From contig CM062814.1 of assembly GCA_031772625.1 (NCBI GenBank), forward strand, positions 822,128,757 to 822,192,756: a stretch of 64,000 nt of DNA, written 5' to 3'. The notes beneath the pieces are model-generated. The model made no database searches and had not been told where the DNA came from. It saw nothing but the letters and a program-made list of their open reading frames with translations. Origin of the DNA: Pinus tabuliformis (taxonomy: Eukaryota > Streptophyta > Pinopsida > Pinales > Pinaceae). This document shows, piece after piece, positions 21,431 through 32,588 of the stretch (the stretch's first letter is position 1; every line of letters starts with the position of its first letter). Both the position numbers and the translations under genes were made by a program.

Positions 21431-23420
21431 CAACAAGAACAAATTGGAAGCTACTAGTAGAAAAGGTATATTTGTGGGTTATTGTGAAAATTCTAAAGCA
21501 TATAGAGTTTATATTTCTAGTCAGAGGAAGGTCAATATTAGTACGGACATAAAACTTGATGAAGATGCAACTCTTGGAAAAGAAAGAGATATTCCTCCAC
21601 CTCCTCCTCCCAAGGAAGATAATGATGACTGGGATTTTATGGATGGTATGTTTGTGCCTGAGTTCGATATGGTTGATGACACCATAGAGCCTATGGATCT
21701 GTTAGATACTCCTCCAAGTGATCCTCCCTCTAAAAAGAGACAACTTTGGCTCCACGATACTTTACAAGATACTAAAAGAAATGTCCCCATTCACAAATCA
21801 TTTAGAGAAAGGAAACAAACATGCAGGTATCAGGGATATGTTGCTGCTATGAGTATTATGATTTAAACCAAACTGTCCAAATTTGAAGAATTTGTAAAAT
21901 AAAAAGTTTGGAAAGATGCTATGGTTGAAGAATATGAATCAATTATGAAAAATGATGTATGGGATGTTGTACCTAGGCCGAAAGGCAAATCTATTGTGAC
22001 TTCAAAATGGCTATTCAAAATCAAACATGGAATTGATGGAAACATTGAGAAATATAAAGAAAGGTTAATAGCTTGAGGCTTCTCTCAGAAAGAGGGAGAA
22101 GATTATGATGAAATATTTTCTCTTGTAGCTCGATATAAAACCATCCATTCTATATTTTCCCTTGCTACGAGTTAGGGATGGACTCTTCATCAAATAGATG
22201 TAAAGACCGCATTCCTTCATGGCATTTTACAGGAAGAAGTATATGTTGAACAACCACAGGAATTCAAAGTGGAATATCGAAGAACTCATGTTTGCAAGTT
22301 GAATAAGACATTGAATGGTTTGAAGCAAGCTCCCCAAGCTTGGTATGCACACATTGATAGTTACTCAATGAAGTTGGGATTCGCAAGAAGCAATGTTAAT
22401 CCCAACCTCCACTTCAAGATAGTTCAATGTATGCCATTGATTTTGGTTTTATATGTTGACGATCTATTCTTGATAATTAGTGAGCCTCTAATGATCAAGT
22501 GTAAGAGGAAGCTAGCCTCTGAATTTGAAATGCAATACCTTGGTCTCATGCACTACTTTTTGGGCCTTGAGGTGTGGCAAAGGCCTAGTGGGATTTTGCT
22601 TTCACAAGGAAAATACCTTGTAAAGTTGTTGGAAATATTTGGAATGACTGAATGTAAATCCATGGTTACACTGATGGAAATGAACTTCAAGAAGTTATGT
22701 GGAGATGTTGCAGGACTAGCCTTAGAAAGTCCATCCCAGTATAGACAACTGATTGGGGCTCTGATGTTCCTTGTGAACACCCATCCAAATATATGAAATG
22801 CAGTAAACACATTGATTCAATTCATGACCAAGCCCCTCCATGTACATTGGATAACTGTCAGACACATATTGAGATATTTGCAGTGGTTGATCACACTTGG
22901 CTTCGGATATTCTGCTAGAAATGTTCAACTTCATGGATAAACTGATGTTGATTGGGCCAGAAATGTTATCGACATAAAGAGTACATATGGATGTTTCTTT
23001 AGCCTTGCATATTCCATGATATCTTGGATGAGAAGGAAACAAAATTCTATAGCATTGAGCACAACCGAAGCATAATACATTGTTGCTATGATGCCTAGCT
23101 ATGAAGTAGTCTGGTTGAGAAATCTCTTTGGAGAGATACTTGATAAGGTCCTAGATACTATAGTGATATACTGTGACAACCAGAGTGGGATTCGTTTTGT
23201 ATAAAATCCTGTGTTTCGTGACAAGTCCAAGCATATTGAGATTCAATATCACTTCATTAGAGACATGGTACAAATAGGAGTTATCTAGCTCCATCACATA
23301 TTGACAAACGAATAGATTGATGATATTCTCACTAAGTCATTGCCAAAAGGAAAGTTCTTGGTCTTCAGTGAGCTACTTGGACTGATGGATGCGGCCCCTT
23401 CAGATAAGGAGCAGTGTTGA
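21431..23420 (+). pseudogene. Copia-A2 reverse transcriptase and RNase H relic
   Basis: The frame runs through a Pro-rich linker, KWLFKIKHGIDGNIEKYK, HQIDVKTAFLHGILQEEVYV, YVDDLFL (22452-22463, YVDD intact), MHYFLGLEVWQRP, and RNase H (MISWMRRKQNSIALSTTEA, DKSKHIEIQYHFIRDM) to the TGA at 23418-23420. Nonsense codons occur at 21864, in FVK*KVW, LIA*GFS, ATS*GWT, PNI*NAV, LHG*TDV, TEA*YIV, RFV*NPV, GVI*LHH and TNE*IDD. No frameshift is seen after 21430, so decay was almost entirely by point mutation. Confidence 0.88.
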
Positions 23421-23964
23421 TCGAGAACACTGAACCAACTCTTCCCCCTGTTTGATCTCCCAGGGTGAGGAATTGAGGGGAAAGGGCTCCTGGATTTGAG
23501 GCAACTATGGACAATAGGGAACTACCCTATTTGTTACCCATAGGGCAGAGTATACCCCAGCTGGCATCATACCCACAAGCAAGGCTTGTTGGGAATATTA
23601 CTCCTCGTTTGGCCAATGAGTTGAGGGTGTGCTTAGGGTGTACAACCCAATGAAATTATGATGCAAGTGTTCTACCACATGACTACTAAGAGTCACTGTT
23701 GGGAATATTGGTAGGCAATAGGATTTTGAATTGCAGGTAAAGTTGCCCGATGAAATGTTGGGTTGAGGCTAAATCTTCCCGATGAGATTCCAGGGTTGAG
23801 GGTTTACTCCCTTGTATGATGAGTTATCCTATTTCTAGATAAGGGTGGAAGCTAATGCTCCCTAATTCTTCTTCTAGATTTGAGAAAGTTCCAGCAGATA
23901 GAGTGGAGGAAAGACAATCAAAGCATTACTACAACTTGACAGGTTAACCAACTGATAGAGGAAG
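23421..23964 (+). repeat. Copia-A2 3' untranslated region and polypurine tract
   Basis: Matches 3520-4111 of Copia-A1, including the GTTGAGGGT-type repeats (for example GGGTTGAGGCTAAATCTTCC and GGGTTGAGGGTTTACTCCC near 23760-23810). The purine tract GATAGAGGAAG ends at 23964 against the LTR. There is no coding signal. Confidence 0.75.
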
Positions 23965-24395
23965 TGTTAATTTTTGCAACTAGGATCAAATTCCACATTG
24001 GACAACTCAAATTACCAAGATTATTCTTTTATTAAATTCCTCTTTTCGAGAGGACCAAAATCGACCTAAAGATCACCTAATTTGGTTAAGAGGAAGTTAA
24101 GTTTTGAATTATTTTATTCATACATACATTATGGAATGGATCGACTCTAACCACATAGGTAACTTCTTGGGTCAATCTTAACCCCAAATTGACCTCAGGA
24201 AAGCATATAAAAGGAAGAGACCTTGATTTCATTTCATCACTTCATATTTCTATTCCTCTCTTTTTTCTTGGCTCGCACAGTTACGTTAGAAGGAGTTCGC
24301 ACATTGACCGAAATTAGAAGCGAAAGGTTCGCTCTGAGTTTGGGTTTTCTGGATCTCGGTCGTTGGCACAAAACAATACATTTTCATCCCTGGTC
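23965..24395 (+). repeat. Copia-A2 3' LTR, truncated
   Basis: Starts TGTTAATTTTTGCAACTAGG like 4112, keeps the TATAAAA (24206-24212), and matches the complete LTR until ATCCCTGGTC at 24395. There it stops abruptly at a G-run tract. About 730 bases of the LTR are missing. Confidence 0.88.
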
Positions 24396-24505
24396 GGGTG
24401 GGGGAGGGGAGGGGAGGGAAGGGAGGGGGAGGACCAAGGGTGGGGAGGGGAGGGGGTTTGGGTTGGAGTCAGGTGGGAGAGGGGAGAGGGGGAGGGGTAG
24501 GGGCT
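24396..24505 (+). repeat. G-run tract, potential G-quadruplex
   Basis: The plus strand has at least ten runs of three to five G separated by one to four bases (GGGTGGGGGAGGGGAGGGG and onward). This is the canonical spacing for intramolecular G-quadruplexes. It marks the breakpoint of the Copia-A2 LTR. Confidence 0.8.
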
Positions 24506-24602
24506 TGTGCTTGTGTGTGTTTTAATTGTTTTTTTTAATTGTTTTTTTTTTAAATTGTTTTTATGATTTAAATTGTATTTTTTTATTGTGTTTTTTTATT
24601 TT

Positions 24603-24651
<49 letters not shown>

Positions 24652-24952
24652 TTTTTTATTTTTTTAATTGTTTTTATTTTTTAATTATTTTTTAATTGTT
24701 TTTTATTTTTTTTAATGTTTTTATTTTTATTTTTTTATTTTTTTATAATATTTTTTTTAATTATGTTATTTCTTTATTTTTATAGTTTTAATTTAAAAAA
24801 AGAATTCTTAATTTTATTTTTATTTTGTTTATTTAAATTATTTAATTTAAATATATATTTTTTTTAATTAATTTTTTTCTTAATTTGTTTTGGTAATTAC
24901 TTGAAGTTTTTTTTTGTAATGAGGTTTTTTTTAATTCATTTTTTTAACTTAA

Positions 24953-24987
<35 letters not shown>
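24953..24987 (+). repeat. (ATT)n microsatellite
   Basis: About twelve uninterrupted copies of ATT inside the T-rich tract. Confidence 0.9.
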
Positions 24988-24988
<1 letters not shown>

Positions 24989-25109
24989 TATTTTTTGGAT
25001 CAATTTGTTTTTCTTTAAATTGTATTTTTTGTTTTTTTCATTAATTTTTTGTTCATTTTTTTTTTTTACGAGTTAATTTTGTTTTTGTTTTTTTTTTACA
25101 TTTTTATAG

Positions 25110-25111
<2 letters not shown>

Positions 25112-25158
<47 letters not shown>
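25112..25158 (+). repeat. (TA)n microsatellite
   Basis: About 23 uninterrupted TA copies, self-complementary and likely polymorphic. Confidence 0.92.
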
Positions 25159-25161
<3 letters not shown>

Positions 25162-25340
25162 ATTCGCTTTTTTTTGTCATGTTTTTTTATTTTTATTTTT
25201 ATGTTCTTCATTTTTGTTATGTTTTTTTATTTTATTTTATATATTTTATGTTTGATTACTAACATGTTTTTATTATTTTTATTTTTGTCATGCTTTATTT
25301 TTTATTTGTTTGTTTCTCATGTTTTTTTTTTTTTTTACTA

Positions 25341-25760
25341 ACATGAAAACCACCAACATTTAAAAAAAATTATCCACGCTTAATTTATTAGAAAATTTAA
25401 AGTGTAAAAACTAAACCCTCTAAACAAAAACGGTTGATGCTCATCAACACTTTTCAAAATCAAGATGAAAATCACTAACAAAAAAAAATGTTCACACTTG
25501 ATACATAAAAAAATTTAAAGTGTCAAAAATAAGCCCTCTAAAAAGATGTGTTGATACTGCATCAATACTTTTCAAAATTATCATGAAAAACACTAACATT
25601 TAAAAAAAAGTGTTGATGTTGCATCAACACTTTTCAAAATCGGCATGAAAATCACTAACACCGAAAAAAAATGTTCATACTTGATACATAAGAAAATTTA
25701 ACGTGCCAAAAATATGCTAAAAAACAAGTGTATTCTGGCATCACCACTTTACAAAATCTG
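25341..25760. repeat. Diverged repeats carrying a GTTGATG...CATCAAC hairpin
   Basis: Blocks of about 60-180 bases share AAAATCACTAACA, ATGTTCA(C/T)ACTTGATACATA and CAACACTTTTCAAAAT. Three contain an inverted repeat: arms at 25433-25439/25442-25448, 25548-25555/25561-25568, and 25606-25618/25622-25634. The last is perfect over 13 bases with a three-base loop. Such subterminal repeats are common in DNA transposons (CACTA or MITE type), but no terminal inverted repeat pair or transposase is visible, so the identity stays open. Confidence 0.65.
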
Positions 25761-26083
25761 GTGATTTTTTGCTTCCTCAAAAAAATGGGTACTAGTTCAC
25801 TTTCTCGTTTGATCGATAACTATGTTTTCTGTGGATTGTGTTGTTGGTACCTTGAGCGTCATCGTCATTATTGGTGGTTTCTCTCGTGCTTGTTAATGGT
25901 TCACATCATTGACCAATAATCAAGCTAATTTTCTAGCATGTTCAACTTCAACACATCTATTCACATGTTAGAATTTGTACTTTGATCGGTTCGTGTTGGA
26001 GCACAAGACCCTGGGCTCAACTTACTAAAGTCCAGGTTGCAAGGCGATGTGACATGATCGTGCTGATATACATGTCTCTTTTA

Positions 26084-26255
26084 GATGGATGGATGCGACC
26101 ATACCATGAGTTGTTATATCTTATCCTTGTGATTATTGGATGGCTGCAACCATACTTTCGGTTCGATATGATCCTCTTTGTTGGATGGCTACACCCATAC
26201 CTTGGATCCATTTACATGATCTTTCTCTGGATGGCTGCGTCCATACCATGATTCA
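26084..26255 (+). repeat. Minisatellite, about 50-base unit, four copies
   Basis: A GGATGGCTGCAACCATACC-like core recurs near 26084, 26137, 26181 and 26229, each followed by diverged spacer sequence. Open frames on both strands through this block (for example 26140-26373) reflect the repeat and not a gene. Nothing else is recognised from 25760 to 26400. Confidence 0.6.
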
Positions 26256-26400
26256 TGTATCATTTATCAGATTTTTCAGTGATGTATATGTATCTATGCT
26301 TGCTTGTAGGTTTTTCAACGACGGTCTCCAGTTCCATGCATCTACTTGTAAAGCATTTCACCCCTCACTCTAGTTCGGCCTTCACGCTTTAGGGGGCATC

Positions 26401-27034
26401 TGTTACACAACATTTTTTCACTATCCCTGTACTCCCCGTTCCTCGATCCTGGAGGACCTCTACAGTGAACTCTATATGCTTTCCCATCATGAAGAGCATG
26501 CCTTTACATCCCTATTCATGAGCAAAACATTCCCCTCTTGCATCATTTCCCAAGAATCTTCCTTCAATCCCAGTTTTCAAGACCGGCGCTAGTGATCAGT
26601 TCCTTCCCCACGCCGATTTGTAGAGTTTGAAACTAGACCTAGCGATGTACGACACAAGTGAGCCCTTCCTCACTCGTGTCAATCCTCTTTTAGCAAGTTT
26701 TTCAAAATGGAGTCGAAGCTTCCAGCTCTAGAAGCTTCGTGGAACGGAAGTTTAGTAAATGGTTGGGCCGGATAAAGCCGAGGAAGTCAGTTTGGGCTCC
26801 TTTCCCCTATAAAGATGGAACAAACCAAAGAGATAAGCCCTCTCCCATCATAAGAGGAACCATCTCCCCTCCATCAAAGCTATATAAACTCCTCCTTTTC
26901 CAAGATGAACTAGTCTTTTTTGGAGCTTGAATAACTAGCAAGATCTCTATAGCTTTTTGCCTTCTAGTTTATGTGTGTAAAGGGAGAATAGTGTGTTTGG
27001 TTATATCAATACAACTAATGATTTATTTCCTACA
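26401..27034 (+). repeat. Possible LTR of an unidentified element
   Basis: A purine-rich TTTAGGGGGCATC at 26388-26400 precedes TGTTACACAACATTT, as in a 3' LTR start. TATATAAA at 26881-26888 is followed by a promoter-proximal-looking leader, and CCTACA at 27034 is a possible end. No second copy is found in the window, so this rests on its boundary features only. Confidence 0.35.
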
Positions 27035-27240
27035 TTGAGTGTCATACTACATTTTATGGCTTAAGATTCCTTGACTTTTTAAGTAAATTGAATGCGATTG
27101 TATGATACTACATTTGATGTTGCCTCTTGCGTATTTGTTTTAGGTATTTGAAGGAGAAGAACTCAAAGGAAGCTGGAGCAAAGGAGCAAGGTCATCATCA
27201 AGCGGAGTAGCATTTTAAGAGGTAGGGCCACTTATTCGAT

Positions 27241-29920
27241 TCTAGATTAACGAAGTTCTCATTAGGTTGTTCTGTTTGCGCCTAGACCCACTCTAGGGCC
27301 AGAGGGATCATCCATGTCCATAGAGGAGATTTACCTACTCCACAGACACCCACCCATGTTTATAAAACAAAGTCCCTTAGGAAGTATTACCAACTCTTGA
27401 TCATCTTTGCTTACAAAATATATGGTCAAGAGAACACATAAAAATTTCCTGAAGGGTGGGTAGTCTTATTAGACCAGTTGGTGAATGATGGGAGGCCATT
27501 CAACTGGGCGGATCTATTGGCTCATCAGTTGAAGTCTCATGTGGCTAAAGTTAGGAATCCACCCAAGAATAAGCAAGCAAGGTTTTACATGTCCACATAT
27601 GTACTGGATGCAATATGTTCCCAGCAGTAGTTCCCTGGCATGAGATGGACATGGACATCGCAAGAGACTGACATCAACTTCTATTGCAAGTTTCTTTTTT
27701 ACTGTAGCTATCGAGGAGTGATGGCAAGGCTAACTAACCATTTTATCATCTCCTTATACAAGCTTATATCTGAGCAGGATCCACCTTGCATGTCCCGAGA
27801 AGAAGTGGAGGCAATAGTAAACATTGCATATTGGTATGCCTCATGAGGTGGCACCTTCATCAGAGTGTTTGGCAGAGAGAAGCCTCTGCATGTTCTACCA
27901 AGGTATGCCACTGACAAAATGATCATGCAATAAGTTTCATATCACCTCACTACAGGGTTTTCAACAAGACTACATAGGAAGAAGAAAGTTCCATGGCCCA
28001 ATGTTCCTTTGTGGATCGAGTTATACAAGATTAAGAGCTTGAAAGATGCAGATGTTGAGGCTAAGGAAATAGTGAAAATTGATTTTTGGCACCAAGGATT
28101 TTAATCCGTATGATGGACACGGTATTTACAAAGACCATTGTACGAGATTTTACATTTCGTGAATCCACGGGAAATTCCATTGGCTAGAGGAGGATCCTTG
28201 GAGGTACTGCTACAATACCTCCAAAATCCATGAGCCAGTGAATATAGTAAGAAATTCGAAAAATTCTCTACAGACAGAAGCAAGTCTGAAAGCAACAAAA
28301 ACAACAACAGAAGGCAACAATCCAGTGCAAGAAAAGGGAAAGAGGAATATTGTTTAGAACCCAAAGGGAGACCAAAGCTACAAAATGAAGGAAAGTCCTA
28401 TCCTGGAGAAGGCAGCTTTGGCAGCAGAATAAAAGAGGGAGAAATGGATGAAGAGAGTAGAGCAAAGGAAGAGAGAAAAGCAGAGGCTGCAGGAAGCAGA
28501 ACTAAAGTTGCAGGAAACAAAGAAGAAGTTGAAGGAAGAACAAGAGTTGAGGAGGAGAGAAAGAGAAGAGAGGCAAAAGCAGGAAGAAGAAAAAATGCAA
28601 GGAAAGATGATAGAGAAAACAACGCTAATATACGTTGATGAGCTAGAACAACCAGGAGCTAAGGAAAAGGGTGAACAGATGTAGAATCGGGAGCTTGTTC
28701 AGCAGATGAAGCAATTGATTGAAGTGACAGGCATGGAGTTGGTACAAGAGGCACAAAATGATGAAATTTACCTGATGCCAAGAGCACCACAAGTCATCCC
28801 TTAGTCTCCACCACCTCCAATGTCAGAACTAGCCCCAAGCGAGTAAGGAGATGTTGTTCTCTTTGATTATGACCTGGTCATGGATGTGTACAATCTATCA
28901 TTTGACGAGTTGTAGAAGAGTATTGTATAGGCACGAAGGAAACACTTTCCGAATGATCACGCATCACTTGCATTCATCAAGTAAAGTCTGATAGTGTCAG
29001 ACACCAAAAAGCATCCCACTACCCTTTCTAAAGCCAACTTGGCCTATGTAGGAGCAACAAGCTCAAATATTAAGTATTTGATGGCCAAGAATGAACAAAT
29101 TCCAAAGAACTTGCAGGCTTCCAGGTGAAAGGCAAAACAATTCTGAGAAATAGAGAAAAATGCAGTTTCAGCATTGGGGTGAGATGAGGAAATAAATACT
29201 TGTTGAAGTATCATCACTTGGAGAAACCATGTAGAAGCTCTATGACAGATTTGTCACCGTGCATAAGGCAGTTGTCTTTTTTCATGGCCTATACTAGCAG
29301 AGCAAAGAGTTTGTTGAAACTCTCAAAAACATACATGTTTCCATCGCTCATGTATAAGATTGGACAATGCGATAGAAAGGGGCCCTGCTTGACTTAGAGA
29401 AGAAAATGAAGCCACAGGAAAAGATGGAGAAAGAGAAGGTTCAAATGTTGATCCAGAACAATGAGCAACTCACCTCATTCACGACAGCACACAGGCCTCA
29501 TATGTGCAGTTCCACAATAGTTTGGATGTCATGGTGAGAAAGCATCGGATCCCATCAATCGGTTCCCTCACCAATGCTAATCCCAAGAACCAATTCCGGC
29601 TGGAGATCGATGAGTACTTGGAGCACCTAAGATGAGAATCCACCAAGGAAGACTTGGATCTAAACATGCATAACATGCAGAAGTACATCGGTGGTTCTAT
29701 GAAAGTCAATACAATGTTGCTCATGCTTAATAACGAGTTGGATATAGGCTCCAAGATAGTGTACTCAGATGCCATGGAGGCTAGAGTCCACTTCCAGAAA
29801 GCCAATGTCAAGTAGTTTGGGGACACCATCTTATAGTACCAATATTGGCACCAATATGTGACCGAGAAGCACCAAGTGGACGTTGCTGAGCTGGACTTTC
29901 CCCAAACTCCAGAATCATAG
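27241..29920 (+). pseudogene. Long decayed coding relic, unrecognised protein of about 870 residues
   Basis: Coding signal is visible as conserved-looking peptides between scattered stops. Frame 1 (about 27241-28087) gives a globular part with FAYKIYGQENT, EGWVVLLDQLVNDGRPFNWA, ARFYMSTYVLDAICSQQ and VMARLTNHFIISLYKL. Frame 2 (28088 to about 29150) gives a strongly charged coiled coil at 28430-28640 and then VLFDYDLVMDVYNLSFDEL. Frame 3 and then frame 2 give a second helical part and a C-terminus ending EKHQVDVAELDFPQTPES at about 29920. At least fifteen stops and three frameshifts rule out function. I do not recognise the family. Position between LTR-like segments suggests an element-borne open frame, and a loose resemblance to plant transposon-linked proteins is only a guess. 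Confidence 0.55.
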
Positions 29921-29945
29921 TGTTGTATCTTGTTAGGATGTCTCT

Positions 29946-30516
29946 AGTGTAACACCCTCCTCCCACATCTACCCAAGAAACTAGCCAGTTGGATTAAACA
30001 TGCAATGAGAGGCCACTATAATATGGTTTGACCTCCTAAGTCATGTTAAGGAAGTGGAACCAATGGAAACGCACCATACAAACATTCAACATTAGGTTCA
30101 GGACCCTCCAGAACCAATACGACACTTTAGATAACTTGCCCTTGGGTACCACTAAGATTTTGGGCAACTTAAACCTTAGTCGCTCTCATGATATAGGTAG
30201 GGCAACATCCATAAATCCAAAGTCACTCTCATAGGCTTGCCTACCAGCATCTAGAGACTAAATTTTTTGGTGCTATGCCAACGTCCCCGAGATTTGAGCC
30301 ACTTTTTTAGGCCCAAAGCCTAGGTCACTGCCCAGAATTTCATGACACCTTCATAACAGTAAAATAACATGGAAACGACAATACTAACGCAAGTACTTGT
30401 TCAAGACCTTGACTGGACCCCTACTAGCCATGACATGCATTTCGTCAAACACATCACAAATATGTAATCTACAAGTGTAAAGAACAATTTTGAGCATAGG
30501 GGTCTCATACTAGGTA
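29946..30516. other. Unassigned segment between two copies of a duplicated block
   Basis: It begins TGTAACACCCTCC directly after the first copy of the duplicated block and ends before the second copy. No coding signal or element signature is recognised. It may be an insertion, but no target duplication could be read. Confidence 0.3.
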
Positions 30517-30728
30517 TAGGCTCCAAGACAGTGTACCTGGATGCCATGGAGGCTAGAGTCTGCTCCCAAAAAGACATCATCAAGCAATTTGGGGACATCA
30601 TCTCAAAATACCACGCTTGGAACCAATATGTGACCGAGAAGCACCAAGTGGATGTTGCAGAGCTAAACTTTCCCCAAACTCCGAAGTCATAGTGTTGTGT
30701 CTTGTTAGGCTATCTCTAGCTTATTTTG
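30517..30728 (+). pseudogene. Second copy of the relic's C-terminal coding block
   Basis: IGSKTVYLDAMEARVCSQK, IIKQFGDIISKYH and EKHQVDVAELNFPQTPKS repeat the block at 29735-29945, including the bases after the stop (TAGTGTTGT, CTTGTTAGG, TCTCTAG). This copy has no internal stop in about 60 codons, while the first has two. The nucleotide match past the stop shows that the duplication included untranslated DNA. Confidence 0.7.
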
Positions 30729-31635
30729 TCTTATATGGGTACATGTAGAAAATGTAATATTATTTTTAAATATTTTGTAAGTGAAATTCCAAGTGTCAAT
30801 ATTGGACAATGAAAAGTCATTATGTAATGTAATGTGTCATTAAGTGAAGAAGTTGATGAGTCATGATGGAAGTCAAAGAGTCACAACTGGGAATGTCAAG
30901 GGTCACCCCACCCTTTGTTATAAATAGAACCTCATAACTCATAGAAGAGGCTTTTGGGAGCCAATATTTTGGCTAGGCTTAGGCTTAGGGAAGGATTGGG
31001 AGTATTATGAAGAGTCTTGGCTTATCCATAGCATAGAGCAAGTATAGTTCTTTGGAGAAGTAGGTTTTCTTGATTGTAATGTTCCACTATTGGGGCTAGT
31101 GCTCGTCAATAGTGTATGTATGGATGGAACTTTCACTTATAATAATAATATCATAACCAACATGATTTCATGCATATGTTGTTAATATAGTAGGACTATT
31201 CTTGTTGTTTTTGAAACATATGTTATTTAACTTATGCATATTCTTATGAACTACTTTGTATGCATTTGTACAAATCTTGTTAAATGTGTGTTGTTGGATT
31301 ACCTCATCACTTTAACTTGTACTATTATACACGTTATCTTGTGATGTCATTTCTCTTGTGTGTTCCTTTCAAGTTGCGTACTATTACAGACTTCTAAGGG
31401 GCACACTTCCTTTTCCCCTCCATGTGTTAGAACCTTGATGCATCACACTTGACTCTCTACAGGGTCACACACTTTCTCTCAGCCAAAGTTATCATACTTT
31501 CCATGCGTGCTACTGCGATCAAGGAATTACACTACCACCCACTGTTGGGACTCCTACTACAAATGGTGTGAGGTCTAGTTGGGAATTCATATCGGGGAGA
31601 TCCCCTGAATGTTGACGGGTCCAACATCGTCAACA
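30703..31635 (+). repeat. LTR-like segment downstream of the relic
   Basis: The segment starts TGTTAGGCTATC right after the duplicated block and carries TATAAATA at 30919-30926. A leader with alternating GCTTAGGCTTAGG follows, and it ends near GTCAACA at 31635, where the LARD-minus LTR is broken off. No partner LTR is found, so the borders are tentative. Confidence 0.35.
30919..30926 (+). promoter_or_regulatory. TATA box in LTR-like segment
   Basis: TATAAATA about 215 bases into the putative LTR, in a GC-richer setting than its surroundings. Confidence 0.4.
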
Positions 31636-32154
31636 CCTTCCATTTGTCCTCTCCCTTTATCGCTTGATGTGAGACTCTTTCTTGGCTTAGGATTGAACTT
31701 TTGTGATCTTCATTGATGATCCTAGAATGAGATCAAGTCCTCCTATATATATGCTTCTCACCCATGCTAATAGTCCGACTTGTCACTGTGTCTAGGCTGA
31801 CTTGTATTTCTATATAGCCCAATTTCTGCTTTTGAATGCCAACTTGTTGTAGCACTTGTGATGATGTCTTGGAGAGTCTTTTGACTCTAACATTGACTTG
31901 AATAAATTTATTTACAATATGAAACATGCCCCAAATGGGTCTTTCATACACGACAATGACTTTAATGACTTGTAGACTCAATGGCAGGCCCTAGGAGCTC
32001 ACATTGGGGTCTTGATTTAAAAAATAAATTTCCTTGAGCATGAAACACATCCCTCAAGATAAACAATAAATTTATTTTACTCATTACATCAAATACATAA
32101 AGTCGTGATTACATATGTCATTATGAATACCAAACCTAGTTACATATTTCAACA
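31636..32154 (-). repeat. LARD-minus 3' LTR, partial
   Basis: Matches 39045-39567 (for example GATGATCCTAGAATGA and GTCAAGTCCTCCTATATATA). Its minus-strand start is TGTTGAAATATGTAACTAGG at 32154. Sequence beyond 31636 belongs to the LTR-like segment upstream. Confidence 0.82.
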
Positions 32155-32171
32155 CTCCCTCTTAACTAGGG
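32155..32171 (-). other. Polypurine tract of LARD-minus
   Basis: On the minus strand CCCTAGTTAAGAGGGAG abuts the LTR start TGTTGAAAT. LARD-plus has CCCTAGTTAAGATGGAG at the same place. Confidence 0.78.
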
Positions 32172-32588
32172 ATATATTCATAATCGATACAAGGTACTTG
32201 GACATTCTCAATCTGAATAATTCTCATAAGAAAATTCGGATTGGTAACCCATTTGTTCGGCATCATATTGTGCAACGTTGTCACATAGAAAAACCTTGAC
32301 TAACATCTCTATCTCTCCAAAATATCAAAGAACAATGTTGGCGAGACCAATGATTTATAGACACCTTCATCATTGTCTCTCAAGGAACATAGCCCACCCG
32401 AGTGTTCACAGGGCATGTCCTTACAGGACTATTCTTATCTTGGATTCCCAGTCCTTAAAGAATATCGTTCCTCTATGACTACTCTTAGCTTATATTCCCT
32501 ACCACATCCTCAAAGAATATCGAATGTTAGATGCTTACCCAATCCTCCATTTTTTCTTCCAAAGTGAAGAAAAGAATGATGTGTCTAT

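Larger units (their letters stand above)
4112..24395 (+). mobile_element. Copia-A2, Ty1/copia element split by nested insertions
   Basis: The element consists of the LTR at 4112-5270, gag and protease at 5271-6754, integrase to RNase H at 20684-23420, and a 3' LTR at 23965 that is cut off at 24395. The gap between 6755 and 20678 is Copia-C, bounded by the direct repeat ATTGG. Joining the flanks makes the protease/pre-integrase region run on as in Copia-A1, which has LLALVHNTNH at the same point. The truncated 3' LTR runs straight into a G-rich tract. Confidence 0.9.
24506..25340 (+). repeat. T-rich low-complexity tract
   Basis: About 830 bases are dominated by T on the plus strand, with interspersed TTTAATT and TTTTATT. 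No gene or element signature is visible. Open frames here are strings of Phe, Ile and Tyr and have no coding meaning. Confidence 0.8.

Noticed and set aside
24223-24525. 100-codon frame with Gly/Arg-rich C-terminus as a gene
   Set aside because: It starts inside the truncated Copia-A2 LTR and its Gly/Arg tail is the G-run tract.
25049-25255. Frame of Phe, Ile and Tyr repeats as a membrane protein
   Set aside because: It is the translation of the T-rich tract and the TA microsatellite. No start context or family resemblance is present.
26017-26373. Overlapping frames on both strands near 26.0-26.4 kb as genes
   Set aside because: They read through a short minisatellite with a GGATGGCTGC core, which keeps frames open by periodicity.
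28398-28684. Open frames on both strands over the Lys/Glu-rich coiled coil as separate small genes
   Set aside because: They are pieces or shadows of the longer relic at 27241-29920. The charged low-complexity composition keeps several frames open.
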